NCBI RefSeq assembly: GCF_020497125.1
Contig: NC_059081.1
Span: forward strand, 16,959,105-17,023,104
Direction: 5' to 3'
Length of the DNA stretch: 64,000 bases
From: Mauremys mutica
Taxonomy: Eukaryota > Chordata > Testudines > Geoemydidae
Part shown: one piece after another, positions 47,470 to 56,674 of the stretch
Position numbering within the stretch: position 1 is the first letter of the stretch
Layout: each line of letters begins with the position of its first letter
Made by a program: the position numbers and the translations under genes
Notes under the pieces: model-generated
What the model saw: the letters and a program-made list of their open reading frames with translations, nothing else
Database searches by the model: none
Told to the model about the DNA's origin: nothing

Positions 47470-48930
47470 AGCGCATGCCTCTCCCTAATGACACCATCAA
47501 GAAGCAAAAATCAGGATTTACATGGCATGTACATCACCTATTACAGTTTTCTGAATTTCAGCTCCATAAATTCAGATTCACTCCTTTGGACAGCGAGGTG
47601 TGTAATCTGTACCCTCCCTGCCTTGTGCGGAGTTGGGAGCAGCTGGGCCACAGGTGGGAGTTACCACTGAGCAGATATCACTGCTGCCTTCCTCTCAGGA
47701 TTCCACTCGACTCTTCCTGGCCAGGGACTCCAAGACCCTCTACTGCAGGTTGCCCAGCAGAGGCATTGAATTAGTGCATCTTGCACCAGCCTGACCTGGC
47801 CCCCTCTAAGGATGGCTCCACACACTTTTGAGAGTTGCACCAACCAAAGACCTCCAATAGGAATGGGGCCCGGGCAACTTTGACTGCTGCACCTTCTCTA
47901 CATACAGACTTACTGCTGCCAGGGATCGGTAGCCTGGCATTTGCTGGCTTACGCTAACAGAACTCAGGGTTAAATGACATCTGTAACTGTACAAATAGAA
48001 AAGGTTCTCTTCCTTAGGCTACACAGCTCAATCTGTTAGCTTTCTCTGTGACCTCTTTCCCTCTGTGCAGGATTTCTAGACTCACCTAATACAGACAATG
48101 GCCATGAGTAATGATGGCAGATTAACTCAACTGAGCATGCTCAAATAAATTCACCCATGTCAACTGAATGTAAAAGTCTGTAATCAGAGACATACAAGTA
48201 CAGGCTTTGATCAAGAAAAGAAGCACGAAAGTCCATCTAATACTGTAATGCAATGCAAATGTTACCAGCTGGATTCAGGCATCCAGCTGGCAATCTGCAT
48301 CTGTGGGGAATGGATTTAGAGATGGATTAACTTTCGGTTGATAAAACTGTGTCGTGCTGGTGCTGAGGGATAGTTTTTGTCACTCCTGGATCAGGCACTG
48401 GAAGAGAGAGGGAAAGTCACTGACATGAAATCTCTGTGACTGCAATACATTTCACAGGAAGTGGAAAACGTGGAATTTGTCCAGCACAGTTACAACTTGC
48501 TGAACAAGCCTTCTATACGAGGCAACTTGCTCCACTCCATGCAGAACAAGAATATGTGGCAACTGTCAATTCTATATATTCTGAATGGCATATGCTTTAT
48601 ATACTGGACTTGTATAATAACACTCAAAAATGAACTACTATGGAAGTGGCCCCTTTTATATATAGCAGTTCACAGAAATATGCATAGGGAACTAAACATG
48701 TCTCATGCCAAAAGCACACAAGAGGGCCCAATGCCTTCCAGGGCTACTAGCCCACAAAAGCTCCCTGAGTAGACCTGGTTAGGATTCTTTTGACAAAATG
48801 GGGTGTGGTTTTTTGTCAGAAAATCCCTCATTCATCAAAACAAACTTTTCACAAGAAAGCATCAATTTCAGCTACACAATTTCTCAGGGTCCTGGATGGA
48901 ATTTCTGAGAGAGAGGGTGCCCTACCCCAG
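47470..48930. other. No gene recognised
   Basis: Mixed-composition DNA. Short frames (47475-47774, 48461-48772) lack domains and splice context. No repeat identified. Confidence 0.4.
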
Positions 48931-48939
48931 AACAGCCAG

Positions 48940-49070
48940 TAGCCTGATGGTTAGGGCATTCCTCTGGAATGTGAGACATCTAGACCTAGGTTCAAGTTCT
49001 GTTCAGAGCAGGGACTTCAACCTTACTCTCCCATAACACAGGTAAGTGCACTGACTACCACACTAGTGGG
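48940..49070 (+). mobile_element. tRNA-headed SINE with a mirrored tRNA-like segment
   Basis: The left part carries box A-like tgatggttagggcat and box B-like aggttcaagttct. About 20 bp later comes an inverted tRNA-like segment: gggacttcaacc (reversed box B), then taagtgcactgactaccaca (reversed box A). The whole therefore folds back on itself. A tRNA-derived SINE is the best reading, but its mobilising LINE tail is not seen. Confidence 0.55.
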
Positions 49071-49079
49071 TGGGTGGGC

Positions 49080-50350
49080 CTCTCTCACACATTTTTCATG
49101 AAAATTTTTGAAAGGTCTCAGCTTTGTCCCTCTGCAGAATGGGGCAAAATTTTGATATTCATTTCCCACCTGGCTCTATCCCTGAGTTTGCTCAGTTACA
49201 CAGCCATAAGGATCATGCCCTATTTTGATGAAGCACAATAGCAGGAGTACACCTTGTTAATAGTCATGTGCTGGTTCAGACTGCAGCCATCTTGTAAGTC
49301 TATATGCCAGAAAAAACTGATTGTTTAAATATGTCTTTGACTGAACTCACATTAATAAAGTTATTCAGGTGCCTAAGCATTTGCCAGGCTGAAATCTAAA
49401 TTGATATAAATAATATTTTGCTTATTTATATTATTTATGTAACCAATATTTTACCAGTCATGAAAATTATTGAAAACGCTAAGACCTTCTTTACTAAGTT
49501 TAGTAATTATAAGAAATATTTCCAGTTCAACAACAATAATAGCTCCTGGGGGCTGTGAAAAGCAGGACAGAAATCTATTAAAAAAATAAATGGGATGCTC
49601 CACTTCAAATTCTTTGTTTAATGTTGTGTGTTATTCAACACATGTTGCTAGACTGTATATGACATTGTCACAAGAGTATAATTTCTGTCGTTTTCATTAT
49701 TGCTTTGGAAGAAGCTTTCAATGAAATAAGGAAAAATGTAACCTTATGCTAGGAAGTGTAACTAAATCTCTTCAAAGATCTATTACTGCACATGGCTGCA
49801 GTTGAAGGACTTTATATATCCTTTGGAGCCACTCAATCAGGCTAAAGTTTGAATTAAATGCAGATGCCATAGTGTCAGCATACCATGGTTTTCACCTACT
49901 GTGACAACTATAGGGATAATCTGTTATTACTAAAGGTTAAAAGGCAAATTGGAGGAATAAACACAAAGATCCTTCCTTATACTGACATCCTTCAGAGAGT
50001 GTTTCTTTTTAATCTGTTTGGAATCTGGTTTGCTTTGAAACCCATTGACGAGTGCTGTGCAAAAATACAAAAACAAAGTGTTTTGCGGGAAGACTTGTAT
50101 TTTCTGTAGATTTTCTTTCTATTGTATTCTGCAAGTGTCCATAAGATCATTTTACGATGCAAACATCTGCAACCAACCAAATGTCACATTTTTAAACCAA
50201 GCCAGCAAAATTTGCCTATGTACCCAACTCTTGGCAGAGAATCCTTGCACTTGAATAAGTAAACACATATTTTAATCCATTGATGAGGGATTTGTATGTG
50301 CAATTGTGTATATCTGCTTGTGAAAATGCAGGTTTTTGTTTAAGCAAGTT
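49080..50350. other. No recognised feature
   Basis: AT-rich left flank of the DIRS element. No gene supported. Confidence 0.45.
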
Positions 50351-50362
50351 GCAGAAAAAAAA

Positions 50363-50573
50363 AAGACGGTTACTCACCGTTGTAACTGTTGTTCTTCGAG
50401 ATGTGTTGCTCATATCCATTCCAGTTGGGTGTGCGCGCGCCGCGTGCATGCTCGTCGGAAGATTTTTACCCTAGCAACACTCGGTGGGTCGGCTGGGTGC
50501 CCCCTGGAGTGGCGCCGCAGCACTAGATATATACCCCTGCCGACCTGTCCGCTCCTCAGTTCTTTCTAGCCGG
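50363..50573 (-). repeat. DIRS 3' (left) inverted terminal repeat with unique extension
   Basis: From about 50389 to 50573 it is the inverted copy of 56482-56670, sharing gaagatttttaccctagcaa and gatatatacccctgccgacc. The outermost 26 bp (aagacggttactcaccgttg...) are absent from the other repeat. Such unequal outer ends are normal in DIRS elements. An A-run (50354-50364) makes the outer boundary slightly ambiguous; the internal complementary region fixes it at aagacgg (50363). Confidence 0.9.
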
Positions 50574-50603
50574 CTACTCCGACAGTGGGGAAGGAGGGCG
50601 GGT

Positions 50604-50706
50604 CTGGAATGGATATGAGCAACACATCTCGAAGAACAACAGTTACAACAGTGAGTAACCGTCTTTTCTTCTTCGAGTGATTGCTCATATGCATTCCAGT
50701 TAGGTG
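50604..50706 (-). repeat. DIRS internal complementary region
   Basis: 50604-50665 is the reverse complement of 50363-50424 with one mismatch in 62. Directly abutting it, 50666-50706 is the reverse complement of 56630-56670, 41 of 41. The region thus equals the two outer ends of the element joined head to tail. In DIRS models it serves as a template to restore the ends and circularise the cDNA. It lies just past the recombinase stop codon. Confidence 0.95.
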
Positions 50707-50721
50707 ATTCCCAAGCCTTAC

Positions 50722-51779
50722 CTAGGCGGTGGGGTCGGAGTGAGACGTGGCAGAATGCAAGACTGCTGAGCCAAAGGCTGCATCGTCTCTGGACTGTTGC
50801 ACCAATGCGTAGTGGGCAGCAAAGGTGTGAACGGAAGACCAGGTTGCCGCCCGACAGATGTCCTGAATGGGGACATGGGCCAGGAAGGCAGCAGAAGAGG
50901 CTTGCGCTCTTGTAGAGTGAGCGGAGAGATGGCCAGCCGGGACGTGAGCAAGCTCGTAGCATGTCCTGATACATGACGTCACCCAGGTCGAAATCCGCTG
51001 AGAAGAGACTGGCATGCCCTTCATGCGATCTGCTACCGCCACAAAGAGCTGGGGCGAACGGCGGAAAGACTTCGTTCGGTCTATGTAAAAGGCGAGGGCC
51101 CTACACACGTCGAGGCTATGAAGCTGTTGGTCCCGACGGGATGCGTGCGGCTTCGGGAAGAAGACCAGGAGGAAGATGTCCTGGTTCACATGGAAAGCCG
51201 ACACCACCTTAGGCAGGAAGACGGGGTGTGGCCGAAGCTGCACTTTGTCCTTATGGAAGATAGTATACGGCGGGTCAGCCGTTAGGGCCCGAAGCTCCGA
51301 GACCCGTCTCGCCGAAGTAATAGCAACGAGGAAGGCCGTTTTCCAGGACAAGTAGAGAAGGGAACACGTGGCCAAGGGCTAAAAGGGGGCTCCCATAAGC
51401 TTGGCTAGGACCAAGTTCAGATCCCAGGTAGGAGTTGGGCGCCGTACCGGAGGGTATAATCGCTCTAACCCCTTAAGGAAACGGGTAACCATGTGATTGG
51501 AGAAGATGGAACGTTCCCCTATGCTGGGCCTAAAGGTGGAAATTGCCGCCAGGTGCACTTTCAAGGAGGAGATTGCGAGGCCTTGCTCCTTGAGTCCAGA
51601 ATCTTGGGAATAGGGATCAGGAGAGGGTTGAGACCTTTCTGATCGCACCAGAGTGTGAAATGCTTCCACTTGGCGAGGTAAGTCGACCGAGTGGAAGGTT
51701 TCCTGCTTCCCAGCAGCACCTGCTGCACCGCAGCAGAACAGTCCCGCTCCGCTCGGGTCAGCCACGCAGGAGCCAAGCT
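50722..51779 (-). pseudogene. DIRS tyrosine recombinase, broken
   Basis: A lambda-integrase-type recombinase that would insert the circular cDNA. Its N-terminal part (from about 51779, beginning SLAPAWLTRAERD, with RKPSTRSTYLAKW, a core-binding-type segment) lies in the frame of 51561-52607, overlapping the end of the RT frame. A frameshift near 51596 moves it to 51379-51765, and an in-frame TAG (51379-51381) precedes the catalytic half. That half keeps the tetrad: Arg in TSARRVSEL, His and Arg in HSTR, and Tyr in TFAAHY, about residues 23, 153, 156 and 189 counted from 51375. The stop at 50722-50724 is 16 bp from the internal complementary region. With two lesions it cannot be made as one protein. 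Confidence 0.88.
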
Positions 51780-53665
51780 GTCAAGTGGAGGGACTGCAGG
51801 TCCGGGTGGCGAAGCCTGCCGAAGTCCTGCGTTATGAGGTCCAGCCATAACGGGAGGGGAATGGGGTCCGCCACCGAGAGGTCGAACAGCAGGGTGTACC
51901 AATGCTGTCTCGGCCATGCCGGAGCAATGAGAATGAGGTGGGCCCTGTCCCTCCGGAGCTTGAGCAGGACCCGATGTACGAGGGGGAACGGAGGGAAGGC
52001 ATATAGTAGGTGATCCGTCCACGGGAGGAGGAACGCGTCCGAGAGGGAGCCCTGAGAGCTGCCCTGGTAAGAGCAGAACAGATGGCATTTCCTGTTCTCT
52101 CTGGAGGCAAAGAGGTCTATTCGGGGAAAGCCCCACCTCTGGAAAATTGTGTGGACCACATCGGGACGAATCGACCACTCGTGGGAGAGGAAAGACCTGC
52201 TGAGACGGTCTGCCAATGTGTTCTGCACTCCCGGAAGAAACGATGCTACTATGTGTATGGAGTGGGCTATGCAAAATTCCCACAGTTGCATCGCTTCCGT
52301 ACAAAGAAGGGAGGAACGTGCACCGCCCTGCTTGTTGATGTAGAACATCGCTGTCGTGTTGTCTGTGAAGACGGACACGCAGCGACCTTGGAGGTGGGAA
52401 CGAAAGGTTTGGCACGCCAAGCGAACCGCTCGCAGTTCCCTGACGTTGATATGGAGGGTCAGCTCGCGGGGTGACCAAAGGCCCCGGGTGTGTAGGCTGC
52501 CGAGGTGCGCACCCCAGCCCATGGCCGAGGCATCCGTAGTGAGAGTCGTGGAGGGGTGAGGGGGGCGGAATGGGACCCCGGCACACACCACCCCTGGGTC
52601 CAACCACCAGTTGAGCGACTCAAGGGCCATTTTCGGGATCGTGACCACTGTGTCTATAGAGTCCCTGTGCGGGCGGTAAACCGACGCCAGCCAAGTTTGA
52701 AAGGTGCGAAGGCGGAGCTTCGCGTATAGTGTCACGAAAGTGCACGCTGCCATGTGGCCTAGGAGGCTGAGGCAGGTGCGCACCATTGTCGTCGGGAAGG
52801 ACTGTAGGCTTCGGATGATGGAAGCCATAGTCTGGTGCTGAGGCAGAGGGAGGCAGGCCCTGGCTAGGTTGGAGTCCAGGACTGCGCCGATGAATTCTAT
52901 CCTCTGCGTAGGAGTCAAGGTAGACTTCTCGGCGTTGATCATAAGGCCTAGGTGTTGGAATAGGCCTATGATCTCGGTCATTTGTTGGGCTACGAGCTGC
53001 TGTGACGTTCCGCGGACCAGCCAGTCGTCGAGATATGGGTAGATATGTATCCGACGGCGGCGGAGAGCCGCGGCGACCACTGCCATGCACTTGGTGAAGA
53101 CCCTCAGCGCCGTGGAGAGGCCGAAGGGGAGCACCGTAAACTGGTAGTGCAGGTGGTTGACGACAAAGCGCAGGTAGCGTCGATGAGGAGGGTAAATCGT
53201 GATATGGAAATACGCGTCCTTCATGTCGAGGGCGGCAAACCAGTCTCCCGGATCCAGGGAGGGAATAATGGTCCCCAGTGTCACCATGCGGAACTTGAGC
53301 TTGATCAGAAATTTGTTGAGCTCTCGGAGGTCCAGGATTGGTCGCAGACCTCCTTTTGCCTTGGGGATTAGGAATTATTGGGAATAAACCCCCCTGCCCC
53401 GCATGCCGTCCGGCACCTCCTCTATGGCACCCAAACTCAACAGAGTCTCGACCTCTTGCAAGAGGAATTGCTCGTGAGAGGGGTCCCTGAAGAGGGACGG
53501 GTAGGGTGGGTGGGAGGGAGGGGGCGAAACAAATTGGAGGCGGTAACCAGACTCCACCGTGCGAAGTACCCAGCTGTCGGATGTTATCTGGGACCAGTCC
53601 GGTAGGAATTGGGAGAGATGGTTGGAAAACAACGGGGAAGGATCCGGCAATGAAACTGGTGGGCC
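51758..53665 (-). pseudogene. DIRS reverse transcriptase-RNase H, one stop codon
   Basis: The first part (53375-53650) gives GAIEEVP and RGRGVYS, the RT fingers start. An in-frame TAA at 53375-53377 interrupts it, and the same frame continues to 51758. The 509-codon open piece from 53287 holds LDMKDAYFHI (catalytic Asp, residues 20-29), LPFGLS (53-58), YLDD (85-88), then RNase H residues in TTDASAMGWG (Asp 252), ELRAV (Glu 284), FTDN (Asp 309) and ADRLSR (Asp 360). A FPRIDLFASREN block near 387-398 lies where DIRS elements have a methylase-like region. All catalytic residues are intact despite the single stop. It would copy element RNA into DNA and remove the RNA strand. Confidence 0.92.
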
Positions 53666-53681
53666 GTCCTCGGGCGTCCCA

Positions 53682-56284
53682 TCAAAAGTTCTGTTTGGGC
53701 CCTGAAGTAGGCTTCGAGGGTGGTTGGGACTGGTTTCCCTGATTGCCCGAGTGTCTGCGCCGGTTCACTTTGCCCCGGCGCCTATTATCGGGCCGCGCTC
53801 TGGGCTGGTTGAATGGGCGGTATGGCTGTGGGCGGAAGGGCCTCCGCTGGGTAACCGGGGTGTGCATGCCCAGGGAGCGAAACGTGACGCGACCATCCTT
53901 AAGGGTCTGCAGCCTTGAGTCGGTCTTCTCAGAGAAGAGACCCTGGCCATCAAAGGGCAAGTCCTGGATGGTGTGTTGGACCTCCGGCGGCAGCATCGAG
54001 GCCTGAAGCCACGAAATTCTCCTCATGGTCACCCCAGCGGCCAAGGTCCTGGCTCCCGAATCTGCGGAGTCCAGAGAGGCTTGGAGGGCTGACCGGGACG
54101 CTTTCTTACCCTCCTCAACAAGGGCCGTGAACTCAGGCTGGTGGCACAAGCTCCGAGAATTTGGACAGCGACACCAAGGTGTTATAGGTGTACCTGCTGA
54201 GGAGAGCCAGTTGGTTGGCCACCCGTAACTGCAGGCCACCGGCCGAGTAGACCTTGCGGCCCAAAAGGTCCATGCGCCGCGCTTCTTTGGATTTTGGCAC
54301 TGGCGCTTGTTGGCCATGTCGCTCACGGTCGTTAACCGACTGGACCACCAATGAGCATGGAGCAGGGTGAGTATAGAGGTACTCGTATCCCTTGGACGGG
54401 ACCGAGTACTTCCTTTCCACCCCCCCGGGCCGTCGGAGGGATGGAAGCTGGTGACTGCCAAACGGTGTCTGCATTCCGCTGGATTGTGCAGATAAACGGC
54501 AAGGCCACTCGAAGAGGCGCATCCGCCGAGATGATATTGACGACGGGGTCGTCGTCCTCCGCCACCTCCTCAACAGGAAGGTTTATGTTTTGTGCTACCC
54601 GTCGCAACAAGTCCTGATGGGCCCTAAGGTCGATCGGAGGACGGCCCGAGGCGGACGCCCCTGCCACCGCCTCATCCGGGGAGGAAGAGGATGACAGGCC
54701 CGGGACCAGAGTGTCCTGCAGGGGTTCAGTGATCTGCTGCGGGGCCTCGTCGACGGGGGGATGCTCGGCATCGATGGACGTCAGCGGCTCCTCTGCCACG
54801 GCTGTGGGAGTAGGCCTGCTGACCGTGGCCTCAGGCGCCCTGTGGTCGGAGGGCCTGGAGCGCTCCGTGGGAAAGGGGGCTCCTTGCGCCTCATGGTACG
54901 CCCAAGGAGTCCAGAAGGCCCATTGAGGAGGACCCTGGTCTTGGCCTTGAGGCTCGGTGTGCTGATCAGCTGCGCTATCAGCCTGGGAGGAGACAGATGG
55001 CTGTCTCGAAGGCCACGGCGGTGCCGAAAGACTGTGAGACTGCGCCGTCGACGCCGCCGGTCTGTCCCTGGACGGTGCCGGGGAATGGTGCCGCTCTTTG
55101 CGGTGCCGGGAATGAGACCAGGACCATCTACCACGCTGGTGCCGGGAGGTCGACCGGGATCTCGAGTCTCGACGGTGGGAACGGCTGCGTGAGGACCGGT
55201 GCCGGGAACGGTACTGAGAGCCGGATCGGTGCCGATAGCGTCTGTCAGGAGACCGGTACCGGGATCGTCTCCGCGAGTACGACCGGTACCGCGATGGAGA
55301 GTGGTACCGGGACTGCGAGCGGTGCCGAGATCTGGAGCGGCGAGAACGGGAACGTCTCCGGGACCGGGAACTGGAGTAACGTCTATCCTGCCTGTCAGGG
55401 GAAGGAGGCCTCATTATAGCCGGCTTGCCCGCTGATTTGATAACCCGCACCGGTGGTGCCGGGGGTTGAGGATGCGTTGGCTCTGTCAATGCTATCAGCT
55501 CTCTCACCGTCGAAAAGGTCTCAGGCGTCGACGGGAGAGCGAGCTCGACCGCGGTGTGCACCGGGGAGCAAGGTGGTACCTGACTCGACGGGCCTTGCGG
55601 CACCGGAGTCAATGGTACAGTGCACGGTGGATGCGCTGTCCATGTCGGTGCCGGTGGTGCCGGTGCCGGAGGCCGGGCGACAGGTCCAGGTGCAGAGACT
55701 TTGGAGGAAGTCTGTGCCGCCTTCCGTTTCCTCTCAGGCGTCGACGGGAGAGCGAGCTCGACCGCGGTGTGCACCGGGGAGCAAGGTGGTACCTGACTCG
55801 ACGGGCCTTGCGGCACCGGAGTCAATGGTACAGCGCACGGTGGCTGCGCTGTCGATGTCGGTGCCGGTGGTGCCGGTGCCGGAGGCCGGGCGACAGGTCC
55901 AGGTGCAGAGACCTTGGAGGAAGTCTGTGCCGCCTTCCGTTTCCTCGATGGAGAGAGGGAACGGTGCCGGGGGGCCGGTGCTGGCTGTTGCTTCTTCGGG
56001 GCCTCGGTACCGGAACGAACAGGAACCGCTGGAGCGCTCCGCACCGAAGGTGTCTGCGGAGCGCCTGGTGCCGGCACCGCAGGGCTAAGTGCCGACTCCA
56101 TTAGGAGCTGCTTCAAACGAAAGTCCCGCTCCTTCTTTGTCCTTGGCTTGAAGGACTTGCAAATGCGGCACTTATCTGCAAGGTGAGACTCTCCTAAGCA
56201 CCGCAGGCACAAATCGTGAGGGTCTCCAATCGGCATCGGCCTCTGGCAGGCCGAACACGGCTTAAATCCCGGTGCCTTGGGCAT
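53682..56284 (-). pseudogene. DIRS Gag-like ORF with Cys/His cluster and RS domain
   Basis: It starts at ATG 56284. Residues 10-42 form a Cys/His cluster: CSAC, then HDLC, CLGESH, then CRIC. Pro-rich repeats follow (about 113-254), then an Arg-Ser-rich domain (about 305-410: RSRRRSRSRRSRSRHRSQSR and similar). The acidic segment VAEDDDPVVNII precedes a frameshift near 54425, at a C-run. The frame then moves to 54133-54573 (ARRMDLLGRKVYSAGGLQLR), and a second shift near 54145 moves it to the last piece (VEEGKKASRSALQASLDSAD, then PFDGQGLFS), ending at 53682. The C-terminal blocks are the conserved core of vertebrate DIRS Gag. It presumably binds RNA; RS-rich tracts often direct proteins to the nucleus. 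Confidence 0.82.
55521..55946 (-). repeat. 213-bp tandem duplication inside the DIRS gag
   Basis: 55521-55733 and 55734-55946 are adjacent direct copies differing at only about four bases (for example cggtggatgcg versus cggtggctgcg). The unit is 71 codons, so the frame is kept. It encodes a Pro/Ala/Val-rich linker ending in TPERKRKAAQTSS-like sequence. Near-identity means the duplication is recent relative to the element's other decay. Confidence 0.93.
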
Positions 56285-56481
56285 GAGCCTGCACCGGGTT
56301 GGGAAAAAGAAGGGCTAGCCCCTCAAATTCCCCTGAGTAAGTAACTACTAACTATAACAAACTAGTAAACTAATCTAACTATTTTTTAAGAACTATATAC
56401 AACTACTAGGAGAAACAACAAGTGAGAAGCTAGGGCTGTGAAGGTCAGCAAAGCTGCACTCCACTGTTCCAACGACCATCA
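56285..56481 (-). promoter_or_regulatory. DIRS leader between 5' terminal repeat and gag start
   Basis: About 200 bp of lower GC content separate the right terminal repeat from the gag ATG. It should hold the 5' untranslated region. The 5' repeat itself has a tatatatct-like patch (56525-56532) that could be TATA-like; this is inference. Confidence 0.5.
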
Positions 56482-56670
56482 CGGGCGGTAAGAAGGAACT
56501 GAGGAGCGAACGGGTCGGCAGGGGTATATATCTAGCGCTATAGCGGCGCCACTCCAGGGGGCGCCCAGCCGACCCACCGAGTGTTGCTAGGGTAAAAATC
56601 TTCCGACGAGCGTGCACGCGGCACGCGCACACCTAACTGGAATGCATATGAGCAATCACTCGAAGAAGAA
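56482..56670 (-). repeat. DIRS 5' (right) inverted terminal repeat
   Basis: An inverted copy of 50389-50573 with scattered substitutions. The outer end is ...cgaagaagaa at 56670, fixed by the exact match to the internal complementary region. It lacks the 26-bp extension of the other end. Confidence 0.9.
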
Positions 56671-56674
56671 CCAT

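Larger units (their letters stand above)
50363..56670 (-). mobile_element. DIRS-type tyrosine recombinase retrotransposon, near complete
   Basis: A 6.3-kb element on the minus strand. In element order it has a 5' inverted terminal repeat (56482-56670), a leader, a Gag-like ORF, an RT-RNase H ORF, a tyrosine recombinase ORF overlapping the RT end in another frame, an internal complementary region (50604-50706) and a 3' inverted terminal repeat (50363-50573). This order is diagnostic of DIRS elements, which copy RNA into a circular DNA and insert it with their own recombinase, not with an integrase. As expected there is no target-site duplication. About five frame-breaking changes disable the ORFs: two in gag, one in RT, two in the recombinase. 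All cis-acting parts are present. Confidence 0.93.

Noticed and set aside
52010..52474. 154-codon plus-strand frame across the DIRS element
   Set aside because: Antisense shadow of the RT-RNase H and recombinase frames; composition only.
55453..56104. Two overlapping 210-codon plus-strand frames rich in Arg, Val and Pro
   Set aside because: Antisense shadows of the Pro- and RS-rich gag, doubled by the 213-bp duplication.
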